A program made the position numbers and the translations under genes. This document shows, piece after piece, positions 1 through 13,600 of a stretch of DNA of 47,674 nucleotides. This DNA comes from Isoetes engelmannii (lineage: Eukaryota; Streptophyta; Lycopodiopsida; Isoetales; Isoetaceae): positions 1 to 47,674 of the forward strand of contig JAANSK020308151.1 of the NCBI GenBank assembly GCA_011763485.2. Direction: 5' to 3'. The stretch's first letter is position 1, and each line of letters opens with the position of its first letter. Below the pieces are notes generated by a model, which was not told the DNA's origin, searched no databases, and saw nothing but the letters and a program-made list of their open reading frames with translations.

Positions 1-1580
1 ATTAATTTCAGTAGCTACTCCACCTACGGAATTCAAAGAACCTAAAGGGGCATGAGTCATATATTCCGCCGAGCGTCCCCATATTCATATCAAATTCACC
101 CTATCTCTACTTGGAAACACCTTGAGGAAAACAGGTCGACTAGGGTATGCCAAGAAGTTGCATGAAGTTGTCACAATCACCCCTGTAAATAGGCAAACCC
201 TACCTAGTTTTGTGGCCTCTATACGATGATAACTAATAACACGCTGCTGCAATATGGCTTTAGATGTTGTCCTCTTGTACAAAGTGCTCCTCTGAAGTGA
301 CATCATGGACTGATCCACTCCTATCCATCATACATTACCTAAACATCCAGTATAAGTTATTACAGTTATTACACCCTGAGACAAAAGTGAGTGCTTATTT
401 TTGACGTAGTGCTCCTTGCTTGGTTTCCTATAGAGATGGACGTTTAACTGTACCAAATACATTAGGTAAGCTGGTTGCTTCTTTAAATTCAACAATAATA
501 TCCAAGAATCCTTGACCTGTTGGCATTGCTATGAACCTTTTTATATAGCATTTTATTTGAGACCAAAGCAAGGGTAATCTTCTTCAAATATTTTTGAAGA
601 GTAGCTCTTCCTACGTAGAATTGTCTCCCTACGTGCAAGGGGGACTACCCGTAAGCCAAAAAGTAGAGAACCATGCAAGGAGACTACCAATAAGCCAAAA
701 AAAAGAGAGAACCATGGCTAATGCTCATCTCCACTCGACTGGTTGCCTAACTGATTTGCAGATATTAAGTACTAAGAGGTCTACTAATTTAATAACATAT
801 GCTCATCCTATAACATCGCCTCTTTAGTTTTCATCCTCATAGCTAAGGAGGCAATTCCAGGCATGATTGTGAATGTTTTGCCACCATGTTGTCTGCCTGG
901 GAGGAACCCAAAATTTATGGGATGCTCTCTTCGACAAGGACGACTGGCAGTAGGTTAAAGCTCAAGAATACCTTCATCCAAAAGATCTCTGTGTTTGGAT
1001 CAACATATCAAGACGATCATCTGAAGGAAGAAAACTTGCAATGTGATTCCAAGATTTGTATGCAGCAGCAGTGCAATCCCTTATATAACCAAATCAATTT
1101 CTAAATTCTGGAGTAAATAATGGTAATATGAACTCTATTTGGTGGCCAAAAGCATTGGATGAACCAAAATATCGCTGGATTAAAGAACTATGGGACAAAT
1201 CTGAAGAACATGGGACTAATATGGCATAAGTGTAGCAAAAGAGAAATCTTTACGCCAACTATGGAATTGGTGAAAATGAGATGTGGCAGGGACATGTCTT
1301 CCCTTTTCACTAAATGACATCCTCGGGCATGATTCTTGAAATACAAGTAACAAAGCAAATCATTTGTCACTTTCTTTGACATTTTTCTCAATGCAAGATC
1401 TAGCACAATCTTCATAATTGACCCATCGGTAGCATCTAAGTTATCTCGGCTACATACTCCACACGCAGCTAGTCTTCTTTTTGTTAGAGATGCAAATGAT
1501 GAGTCTTATACATAATACACAATACACAAAGCACTGAATTATGAATAGACAATTGCTAATACTATACAAGACAACAAATG
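1..1580. other. Downstream flank of DZIP1, no gene recognised
   Basis: Contains the presumed DZIP1 3' UTR at its right edge. Short open frames on both strands (for example 85-318 minus, 886-1104 plus) match no family I know. A partly duplicated stretch with 'ACTACC..TAAGCCAAAAA' lies at about 641-715. Confidence 0.4.
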
Positions 1581-1671
1581 TTACATCTTTATTATTTCAT
1601 CTATTTCAGCATCAAGTTCTTCCAGCATTTTGCTCCCGTCACTTGCATCACTGTCAAAGGTTGCTTTTGTT
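1581..1671 (-). CDS. DZIP1: DZIP1 exon 19: probable terminal exon
   Basis: 91 nt. Its first base completes CA+A = Q708, then TKATFDSDASDG and a helical end LDAEIDEIIKM, stop TAA. The chosen frame joins exon 18 exactly and is acidic like the tail before it. The acceptor (TTGTACTAG) has a weak pyrimidine tract. An AATAAAG overlaps the stop region, and no other canonical AATAAA was seen in the next 100 bases. The 4.1-kb intron before it holds a complete LTR element. Confidence 0.55.
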
Positions 1672-4600
1672 CTAGTACAATGTAGTCAAGGTATGTAACA
1701 TAAAAATGCAGCTTCATTTAGAACTTGATAATATAATCGAACTGAAGGAACAGAAATATAGATTTGTTAGGATATCTTGTGTTGCCAACGTTTTTAACGA
1801 TGGTCTGCTTGCTAATCCTTAACACCTTAGTCACTCCTTCATGCTTTGGAGCACCTATACAATGTAACTCAGTATGAAAAAATCGTTAAAGATGCGGATA
1901 ATGTTCTGCTGACATTTCATGCATCCTCGTATTGCATTTATTTTCTACCAGCATATGAAGTGTACATATCAAGATACTGTCCTTGCATTTCTTGGACTAT
2001 CTATTAGTCCTAGTGTAGCTCCTCATTCTGTCATGGTATCAGAGCCCTCTTTGATAGCAACAGAGGATCCATTTCTTGGACTATCTATTACTGCTAGTGT
2101 AGCTCCTCTTGTAATGGTGTAGCAGCTCATACCTAGGCAATTCTCTGCTAGCTAGCCTCATTTTCTGGTATTGCAGAAATGGAACATGTTAACTATGTTT
2201 TGATGAATTCTTGAGCCATCTACCCATGCAAATCCCTGCAAGCCATAATGGGTTGATGAGTGAAGAAACCCTGTATGCCTATATCGCTAGAATGAAAGAG
2301 ATACACGAGATAGATAGCTAGGCTATGAGTAAACTGAATAGAAAACTACAAAGCATGACTATGGCTTTATAGGAGAGCCATGTTACTAGCATAGGTGCCA
2401 TGTCTAGTCATCTAAAGGTGGTGACATGCTAACATCCCCCTGATGACTAGCATGATTCAAAACTTAGAAACAGAAATAGTCATAAACTGAAAGAGCCTGC
2501 CAGCAAGAACTAACAACAAAGAAACTGAGATATCATCCCCCCTGAGGATGATCATGGGGCAGAACATGTAAAAGCTGTTTCATATCCCCCTGAGATGTAA
2601 CACGTCCTGAAATTCAGTATACAAAGCAAACTTAACCACATAAGTAACCATGGCTGCCATCGGACCTTGATTTTATACCATACTATCCTGCTCTTGTACC
2701 ATTCTCTGTTCTTGGAAATACAAGGAACCATATAAAACAACTTCTTTTGTCTATATAATAAACCATACTCATGTACATAAGCCTTCAGGCCAAGGTTAAA
2801 TTTAAACCCATCTAAGTGCCCTGCTAAATTCTGCAAACATGTACAAGTAACAAGATTTTCAGCAGTGAATGTTTTTGTATCCTCTTCTTCACAACTTGAA
2901 CATCTTTCAACCATGAATGGTAGCACTATATCAAGTGTTAGTGATTGCTTTAGAAGATGCCCTGCTAATGCACTTCTGTCAGAAACCAGATCATCTCTCT
3001 TTCGAAACTCAGAATTATGTAGACCAATTAGGACCTGATTTCGTTTATGCAGACAACTGTAGCTAATTTTCAACCTCTTGTTTGATTCTCCAATATCTGT
3101 ATAAGGAACATACGCTAAACATTCAGTCAAATTAGAATGATTGCTCCATCCTGTGGCAGCTGCAACATATAACGATTAACCTGAAAAAGAATGGAAGAAA
3201 AATCATGTGTCTGTACATCAAGGCGAATGAGCTCCTCTTTTGCTTTCATGTCTCCTTGTGTATTTCCTGCACATTGATCTTCTCCAATAAACTGGTCTAT
3301 GATTTCATTATTATCAGGAACACAAGTGTTATCTAACACTTCATTCTGCAGATTAAATAATTTGGATGAACTACCTTCCTGCTGCAGATTTAACATGATG
3401 ACTCTCGTGAACAACGAATGTGGGAGGTTGGTTTATTTCCATCTGGTTTGGTAGAGCTGCAACCTCCTCCCAAACATCACCAAGTAAAGGAAAGAATTCA
3501 TCATAAAAATCAATATATGGAAGAGTGAAAATAGGAGGTAACACTTCACATTTGTCCACAGACTTCTTCTTCCTCCGTAACTTACACTTCATAGAATCCC
3601 AAAGTTCCTTAGAACTTGTAAATTCACCTGATACCCATGGACGGACATGCAAATCAATTGTTGCTCGAATCGAATCCAATGTAAGTCCATCTCTCAACTC
3701 ATACCCTTGACGATTGAGCTCTGATTACCATTCATAATTTCCCAAATACCTTGTATGGACAGAAGCTATCTCATAGAAACCTCCCATTGAGAACAATTGT
3801 CATGAGCTAAGGATCTAAAGCCAAAACAAACTCCTTCAAATGACAACATCTTTAATACAGAACACATTATTTGCTTGAATCTTCTCAAACTTTCTGAAAA
3901 TCGTCTATATGTGACAGAATCACAAACTCAGAGCCAACTGCCTTGTTCCTCAAGAATGGACAAATGAAAAACAACCAAAAACAGAGTAAAACAACTCCCT
4001 GAGATGACAATTTCGTTCAACCAAATTCCTCTGTGCTTTTGCTGTAAATAACCCTAAATAACTCACGAAGCATCCCGGATCCTGTTCCAGAGATAGGTCT
4101 TCCAGAAATAGATTGTGCATTCAACAAAATCAAGAAATGTCACTCAATATTTGACACATGGCATGCAAAAAACCTCATTCCGGCACATCTTAACTCCTGT
4201 TCCATCATCTACACGACTCAACACACACATGGCATATGCCAAGTTCAGTTCCTTGATCCAATCTTGTAAAGTCGACCATGCAACTGCAGATTGAAAACCC
4301 TAATGTGGCGCCCAAACTTCAACTCCGGCAACATCTGTTGCCAAAACACCAGATCGGAGTAATAAAAATCCCTTTCCACTTCCAGACAAAAAATCTTGCA
4401 AGATTGAATGAATCTCTGCAGAGATTTTTCAAGCTATCTACGTTCTAGACCCGCAGCGCGTTCTAGACCCGTTCTAGACCAATTTTTGCAACAAATGCAA
4501 GAAAAATCGATGCCAATTCCTCTGATCAAACCCGATACGATGTTCTCATCCCACCTGCTATGCTCCTGCACTCATCTCACCTGCATTCCTGCTCTGATAC

Positions 4601-7600
4601 AATGAAGAAACCCTGTATGCATATATGCTAGAATGAAAGAGATACACGAGATAGCTAGGCTATGAGTAAACTGGATAGAACACTATAAAGCATGACTATG
4701 GCTTTATAGGAGAGCCATGTCACTAACATAGGCGTCATGTCTAGTCATCTAAAGGTGGTGAGATGTAATATGTTATATGCTAACAATGAGATGCAATGGG
4801 AATATCTGAAGGATGGCACTGAGAATGCAAGACACCGCTTGTTGCAAGGGATGGTGGATTATGATTGGCCCTGAGCAAGAAGTACCAATGGACATCTAAA
4901 ATGCATTCCCATAAGAGAAAAGCGAGCCATATGAAGGAACCTAAAGGTTTTGCGAAAAAAGGAAGGGCAACATGGTTGCAAATTATGAATAAGTATATGC
5001 AATCTGGAACAAGCACCAAAGTGCTGCTATAAGATAATTGATGCCTTCCATAAGTATATGCAATCTGGAACAAGCATCAAAATGCTGCTACAAGATAATT
5101 AACGCCTTCACTCAGCCACAGTGATATATAATCATCTCATGCTTATCAAATAGAAGATAAGAACTTTAATAATCAACTAAAATCTTGATTTCAGCAACTG
5201 AAGGAACAGGCTGGCACTCGAGTGTGACACTCGAGTATGATTAGGCTGTAACATTATATAATGGATGCGATAATGACATCCTACTCATGCTGACTTGGAA
5301 TTTTCATTTCATTTATAGGTTTGTTTTCATATTGACAACTAACGTATAGACGTCTTGATCATATTAGAAGCAACTGAAGGAACAGGCTGGCACTCGAGTG
5401 TGGCACTCGAGTATGATTTAGGCTGTAACATTATATAATGGATGCGATAATGACATCCTACTCATGCTGACTTGGAATTTTCATTTCATGTATAGGTTCA
5501 TTCTCATATTGACAACTAACGTATAGACGTCTTGAACATATTAGAACTATCATTGTAATTTTGCTCTCTCACAGTCTGTAGAATTCATATTTTATCAATT
5601 AGAAGCACAGATACAATGTAAGAACAATTTACCTTTTCGGGATGCATCGTAAAATCCTGGACCAGGAGAAATATTTCTATCGTGCTTTTCTGTCCCCTGG
5701 CTGCAATTAGGAGCATCTATATGAAACCAAATCAAATATATAATAGATCAATTCCCCATGATTCAAACGCTTACTGAGACATATGTTGAGGTTGGTTTCG
5801 CCCTTCCTCATCGCTTTCCCAATCTCCTAAACCTAAGTTAGCTTCTGCTTGTTCATCCTCATTTTCTGATCCCCTGTTGGGACTTGTGATTGGAGTAATC
5901 ACGACCTTATGATGCGAATGATTTCCTGGAGAATTTACTCTTTCTGCAATAACTTCTCCAGAAATCCGGAAACCTTGTGTCTCAGATCCTTGATCAGACT
6001 TCCAAGAGAATGTTTCGGAAACATATCCTGTGTGCCTATCCGGAAGTGCCTTTTTATTTGATGGCACATCAGATCTCGCACTGATCTTTTCCTGATCTAG
6101 TCGTGTTTGGTTTGTCCTCTCAATGGCCGAATCCTGTAATAAGATTTGGTGGGTGGTAAGAATATGTCTACTGCAAATGACGAGTGGGCACTTACCTGTC
6201 CATCACTGTCATCATCTGAAGGGTCCAACTGATTACTTCTGTCAGAACCCGAAGGAGTTTCATCATCCAATATTGACTCAATAATATCCATATCACGAGT
6301 ATGTACAGCCCTCTACAACAATATACAATTAACTGCTGGCAGAAATAATATAAACCTTATCCTATGCCTAGAATAGTTGTACCTCAATGTGCCAGAGAAT
6401 GGTACTTCTTTCGTATTCCATGTTCCGTTTCTCCAATGCCGGTGCTGTTGCAAGCCTCTGTGCACGCTGTCTCTCCAGGGTTGCTATTGCTGTGGCATAA
6501 TTTTCATTGCTGCATGTAATTAAGAACTTCAGTGTCATGAAGAAAAAGAATATTGATTAATTAAGAAACATGTGTTAAGGGCCAGATTCCACTAGGGAAG
6601 ATCGTAGGCAATGTCATTCAATTATCCATGTCATTGCTGGGATAAGGGCAGCCTCAATAGGGCCTGATCTTCCAAGGTCCCTGGCCTGTCACAACCAGCT
6701 GAAAATAACAGTTTCCCCAGACATTTATAGCTAGCAGGCATAGATCTTCCTTTTTTTTAAAACAAATGCCAAGAGCCACCAGGCGGCGGGGTCTAATAGA
6801 TGCTTTTACATATCCTATAGTGGATCGACCAACGCGTCCATGCACCAGGCGAGAAGTCCTACCACATCATTGATATCATCCTTATGACTCTTGTTGACCA
6901 TTGCCCATCTATTTTCACCCAGCCTGTGACAATTCCAGGAACTAAAGATTTGGATGTATAGCACTTGAATTTTCCTGGTGTATTATTATGTCGCAATGTT
7001 GTGTTAAGGTATCTTACGATGTCCGGTTGATGATTCAGTTAGGTCAAGGATGAACTTTATTTCTGATTGTTTCAATGAGGCTTCAATTCAGAGATAGGTT
7101 ACCCTGGAAATCGTTTGCTATATTTTGAATTTCAATCATGGTTATAGGATGGATCCCCATGGGAATTGTTCGCTATGGCTTTAGCAAATGGTATTTCTGA
7201 TTTGTGGAATCAATCAGGGTTTTCTCGCTTGATATTGAACTGCATTAGCATGGTTATAAATTATGTGTAGCCATGGATTTGTCTAATTTATCATATCAAC
7301 TGATTAGGTACATATAATGAGGATCTAACCAACTGGGCTGGGCTATCCACCCAAGAAAGGTTATAAATTATGTGTAGCCATGGATTTGTCTAATTTATCA
7401 TATCAACTGATTAGGTACATATAATGAGGATCTAACCAACTGGGCTGGGCTATCCACCCAAGAAAGTGAAGAGACACATGCATGCCATCCATGTTGGTTG
7501 TATGTAGACTCAACATCCAGGTTAGAATGGCTGGTTAAGTAACATAATGGCAATGTATTGGATTGCAAACCCTAGAAAGATGGCCCGAATCTACTTTCAG

Positions 7601-10600
7601 CCTATAGAAAAACCTCTGTTAACTGCCGAAGACCGACATGTTGACTTTGACCTTGCTCTTTTGCCCACGTTGCAAACCAACCCATCGCGGAAAAGCAACT
7701 AGAGTAATAAGGTTCGACGAACCCAAAGACAAAGCATGGTGACCGGCATCTCTTGGTTCTCATCCTCCGATTATTTTACTATTGATGAGGGGTCTTCCTT
7801 TCCAAGGTAGAAATGATGATGACGGGAAGGAGTTGATATGGGGTGTGGCCTAAAGATGGCAATGGACGGAATCAACTTCACAATCAAGCATGCAGTCAAT
7901 ATCAAACTGTAATTAACATCTCTTCTCCTAAAGGATGCCGGACTTCATACTCTTGAGTCTTTACAAAGGCTTAAATCATTTACAATTTATTACTGCAGCT
8001 TCAAATCTTGTTGAACGGGAATTGCAGCCATCTTTTCTGAAGACATCAAATTCTCGCAGGTCGAAGTTTGTGACAACTTAAATGCAAGTGTGAAACCCCA
8101 CAGCATAGCTAGGAACTTATCCCTAGCTTGGGTCTTTACAAAGGCTTAAATCATTTACAATTTATTACTACAGCTTCAAATCTTGTTGAAACGGAATTGC
8201 AGCCATCTTTTCTAAAGACATTTCAAATTCCCGCATCTCGAAGTTTGTTACAACATAAATGCAAGTGTGAAACCCCACAGCATAGCTAGGAACTTATCCC
8301 TAGCTTCTTTGGATATCTTTAACTCCATGTGGCCTCTACACTTGCGATAATGCCAATTTTTGGAGACACAGACTATACGAGAATATGGCATGGCGTTCAC
8401 AATCAATTAGCATATGTCCGCAAACAAAGTAAAGTTACAAAAGTAGCACACGACTATAAGTAGTCATATGTGCAGACGTGGCATCATGCCACATCACATT
8501 AGGGTTACATTAGGGTTTCCTACTTCTAACACCCCTTCTGAAACTCTACTGTAACATATGAAGAAAATATCATGGATTGACTTGTAACATCTGAATGCCC
8601 AACAGCATCTGTTTAAGCCCTGAGCCTGAAGTGGTTTGGTGATCCTACTAGATTAAACTGCTGCACGTAAGCACAGCTCAGTATCATGATGTTTTGTGGG
8701 ATGATGATATTGATCATCCTTGAGAAGATCTATGGCTCCAGAATTATCCATTAACAGCTTAGCCTTTGAAATTGGAACTTTCAACCCTTGAAATTATTGT
8801 AACAACCTTCTCCTGAGTTCTTGTAACCAAGGCTTTTATTTCAGCTTCAGTAGTACTAAGGCTTACTAAAGCCTGCTTTTTAGATCCCCAAGTAATAGGA
8901 TTAGCTCCAAGCATAAAGATGTATCCTGTATGTAACCATCTGTAGTCAAATCCGTTCCAGCATGGTCAGCGTCCGTGTAAAACAGTAAATCCATGTTTCC
9001 TGTTTTCTATACAGTAAATCCATGTTTCCTGTTTTCTATACACTAGACCTTTGGTCATTGTACTTTGAACTAAGCAAGTATTCCCTTTGCAGCTTGTCAA
9101 TGATTTTGCTTGGGAGATTGCATGAACTTGCTTACTTGACTAACAGCAAATGTAATATCTGGCCAGGTAATGTTAAGATAGATCAATGATCCGACAAGCT
9201 ATCTAAAAAGCATAACATCACAAGAAGACTCCTGAGAATTCAATGTAAGTTTATTCCCCTACTAATATGGACTGGAGCATCCTTGCTATCCTGCATGTGA
9301 AACCTCAGTAATAAATCCTTGATATATTTCATTTAAGTTGAAGATATGTAGGCTGCCAAACTTCAATTCCCAAACAAAAGTGTAGAAGACCCAAGTCTGT
9401 AAGCTCAAATGAATTACCAAGATCAGCCTTTAACTTGGCTCCGTAACATCTCCTATGATAATAACATCCCCTATGATAATAACATCCCGACATATAGAGT
9501 AAGAATACATATCCTACCATCGTCATGCTTGTAATAAAGGCTAGGGTCTCTGTGAGATCGCTGATATCTTGCAGCTTACAGAAATGCGTTGATTTTATAA
9601 TTCCAGCACCTTTAATTCCAGCTTGCTTTAGACCATTTAAACTTTATTTTAGCTTGCAGACTAAGTGTTCTTGTCCTTTTTTGACAAATCCAGCAGGCTG
9701 TTCCATATAAATAGTCTCCTTCAAATCTCCATTCAAGAATGCGCTATTAATAAAGTCCATGTGCCATATCACCATCCCTTGCAGCTGCAAGAGCTAAGAC
9801 CGCACAAATAGTGTCCATCCGAGCCACAGGAGCCCAACTTTTGATTATACCCTTTTGCTACTAACGGCGCCTTATGATTTGCCACAGATCCATCTGAATT
9901 GAATTTGGTGCGAAAAACCCATTTGCTGCCAATGACATTATGATGAGATGGACGAGAAACCAAATCCCAGGTCTGCTGCTTACTTAACACTGATATTTCA
10001 TTTTCCATCACAATAATCCATTCTTTATACTTAGCTGCTTGATTAAATGTCTGCGGATCTTGATGCTCTTGGTATTTAGGCATCAAGGCAAAATAACATG
10101 TAACATTCTTCAGTGGTAAACCAGCCAATCTCCTAGATTTCCTTGCAGGCGTCATAGGATCTGGATAGCAGGAACAGATGCCAAAGGCCTCGAAAGGTGT
10201 CATGTTTGGTAGTGCTTTGGTAGGTGCCTGGTTTGCTATATAAACTGCAGCATGAAGTGCTTCTCCCCAGAATCTTAGATTCAAATGTTTATATGTGGGC
10301 ATCGCCCTGACCAAATTCTGTAGAGATCTATGCTTCCGCTCAGCTACTCCATTTTGTGAGTGAGCAAAAAGCACAATCAGTTCCGATGAATACTATTAGT
10401 TGACAAAATACATCAAACTCTCCATTTACATATTCAATGCCATTATCTGTTCTCAGCTCTTTAATTTTGCTCCCCATATGTTGCTGAATGAAAATAGCGA
10501 ATTCTTTGAAATAAATGAATCTTAAAAAATCATCTACAGCAATGAAAAAGCATGATGCTTGTCCATATGATATGACAGGCATGTAACGAAGATCCGAGTG

Positions 10601-13600
10601 AATGATTTCTAATAGTTTTGCGTTCCTTCATGGGAATCTAAAAGAAGTTTTCATGCAGCAAGCTCAAGGGCTTGTTAACAAGGGCATGGTAAACTACAAG
10701 AAGGTTTCGTGCAGCAACCTCAAGGCTTTGTTAACAAGGGGCAATAACATCTCGTGCGCAGGTTGAAGAAGAGCTTATAAATGGCTTGAAACAAGCTCCT
10801 AGATGATGGAATCAGAAAACTCATGCGTTCCTTTTGCATGCAGGATCTCACCAAAGTTCAGCAGACTCTAATGTGAGATGCGGTTCTGATCAAGAGCTTT
10901 GCATCATCGTTCTCTATGTGGATAATCTCTTGATTAAAGGGGGGCAGCACAATTAATTGATCACACAAAGATTACTCTCCAACAGAAATTTGATATGACT
11001 GATCTAGGACTGCTCCACTTCTACTTAGGGCTTGAAGTTTGGCAAAAGCCGGATGGCATCTATTTATCTCAACAGAAGTCTATCCGAGATCTACTCCAAT
11101 AGTGGAATATGGGTAATGCCAAACCAGTCTCAGTACCTATAGACTTAGGTAACAAGTTTCATGCAGATGCGGAGCCACTCTTGTACTTTATACCAAAGTC
11201 TCATTGGAAGACTCTACTTGACCATAACACGACTGGTCAATCTTCAGTCAATCTTCTTTCCAGGTACATGCAAAGGCCTACACAATTACATTGGAAGGCA
11301 TCCAAGCATGTGCTGGCCTACCTTCAGGGCACATTACAAGAAGGCTTATATTACAGAAAATTAGATTTTTATTGGAACAACATTGTTAACCCTATGTGGA
11401 CGTTATAAGGTCACATGGGTGGTCAAAGGTCAAAATGACATGGTAGACCAGTTAGGTGGTCACATCAAAGTTAGGTAGGCAGTCTCTATTATATATGCAT
11501 AACATTACCATGCAAATGCAAGTAGCTCATTTCCATTTTCTCTCCTCTTGATCCTCCAACACCTTTCACCTCCTCTGCAGTGCCAAACATCCTCCCTGCA
11601 GGTTTGGTAGAGCTGCAAATTCCTCCCAAACATCACCAAGTGAAAGAGAGTAATCATCATGAAAATCAATAACTGGGAAAGGTCACAATTCAGATTTGTC
11701 CATAGACTTCTTCTTAGCCTTAATATTCCTTGTTTTCGTCTTTCTAAGAAAACCCTGCTACATTAAGACAAAATAATATGAAGCTCCTCTAGGTTTAACA
11801 GACTCCAAGCATTGCTAGTTTAGAGACTAATGAACCATTGCTATGGCAAAAACAATACAATTATTTACAAAACATATATATAAACGGACGACTGTGATGC
11901 AATGGAAGCTTCCGGAAGCCACCACTAGTAATTATATATATATACAAGTCACGCACCGATGGGGCAGGCGCATCGTTCCTATGGTGCATGTTCCTACGGT
12001 GTGTATCCATGAGCATCCAGAATAATCACGCACCGATGAGGCAGACACATCGGTCCTATGGTGCATGTTCCTATGGTGTGTATCCATGAGCGTCTAGAAT
12101 AGTCTAGATCATCGAGCGTTCTGAAGCATCATAGAATATTGTATTTTGAGTATTTGCAAACTTAAAAAAAAAACTTTGTATTTTCAGACTGAACAGCTTT
12201 GGAACATTCCAAGCATTCTATTTTGAATTTTTACAAAAGTTTGAGAAAAAGTTTCTATTCTTAGATTGAGGAGCTTATTGAGCTGAATATCCATGAGCAT
12301 CTTGAATAATCTAGGTCATCGAATATTCCAAGCATTCTAGAACATTCTATTTTGAACACGCCGGAACATTCTAAAGCATTCTATTTTGACTTTTACAAAA
12401 TTCGACAAAAACTTTCCATTCTTAGATTGAGGAACTTATTAAGCTGCTTCTAAAATGTTCTAGAACTTTTTTGAAGTCGTTTGAAGTTTCTTCATGAAGT
12501 TTCTTGATTCTAGAAGTTTCTAGGCAATTCTAGAACCCTTTTCTAGACTAGAATTAGAAGTTTCTAGATGATTCTAGGATCTTCTAGAAGCTATATACTG
12601 GAAAAAGAGCCTTATTTTCACACGAATGCATGCGATGTATATGTGCAAGTCCTAGGTTCTAGAATGTTCTAGAAATTTCCAGAACCATTAGCATACCAGG
12701 GAGCCTTAACAACAATAAAAAAACCAATATGGGTGAGAAATGAGTGCATGGACTAGTGGTTAGAATGGGCTTGGGGGGCAATGACCAGGGTTCAAATCCC
12801 CCAAACAATATAAAAAAATTTCAAAGCCTCTTTTTAAAACCAAGGATCAAGATCAATTTGAACCGTAGGATCCAAAGCAACAGGAGCATACAATTTGAGC
12901 CGTAGGATCTTGATTCAAGGACCAAGCATTCGAGTCGTCGATTGTGCACACGTCGATTGTGCACACGTGGCACATCCGACGCTCAAGATCGTCCAAAATA
13001 TCACAAGGCAATATCAACCACTCCCACGCAATCTAGACCGTCGATCGTACACACGTGGCAAATCGGATGGTCAAGATCGTCCGAATGAAATAATCAATCT
13101 TCCTACGCGATCTAGACCATCGATCGCGCACACGTGGCGCATCGAACGGTCAAGATCGTCTGAATGAAATAATCAATCCTCCCACGCAATCTAGGCTGTC
13201 GATCACGCACACATGGCACTTCGGACGATAAGATCGTCCAAAATATAATACACTACTATGAATATATATAGTTTGATGATAGTGATAGTGCTATGGGGGT
13301 ATATATAGTGATATGGGGGGATTTTTTTTTTTTTTTTTTTTTTTGGGGGGGGAGATAGTTACCTGAGACCCTCAGCGTCTGGAGAGATTCCAAAATTTTG
13401 AAGTCGTTCAATTAGACAATTGTGGAATTGCTGCATTATCACCCATAGATTAGAAAAGATACAATTAACAGGCATGCCCTCGAGGCCAAACATAGAATGG
13501 TCATTTACTGAATTTTAAGCTTTAAAAACTACTTATAACTTCTAATAACTTCTAATAGTAGACTCATTGGAAATAGTTAGGAACAAATTAACTAATCTTA

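Noticed and set aside
1826-1854. 29-nt microexon of DZIP1 near 1840
   Set aside because: Splice borders are plausible, but its phase does not lead into the terminal exon, and it is too short to trust.
1919-2122. 67-codon plus-strand frame with a repeated SITASVAPL-type sequence
   Set aside because: Its repeat comes from a duplicated 38-bp DNA word around a primer-site-like motif; there is no evidence of a protein.
4780-5073. 97-codon minus-strand frame next to the family-A element
   Set aside because: It runs across a tandem duplication, has no family motif and no splice borders in DZIP1 phase.
9329-9526. CYYHRGCYYHRRCY repeat resembling a metal-binding peptide
   Set aside because: It lies inside copia fossil C and reflects a short duplicated DNA word, not a domain.
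12749-12805. tRNA gene
   Set aside because: A and B boxes are present, but no acceptor stem or anticodon arm can be drawn; SINE head preferred.
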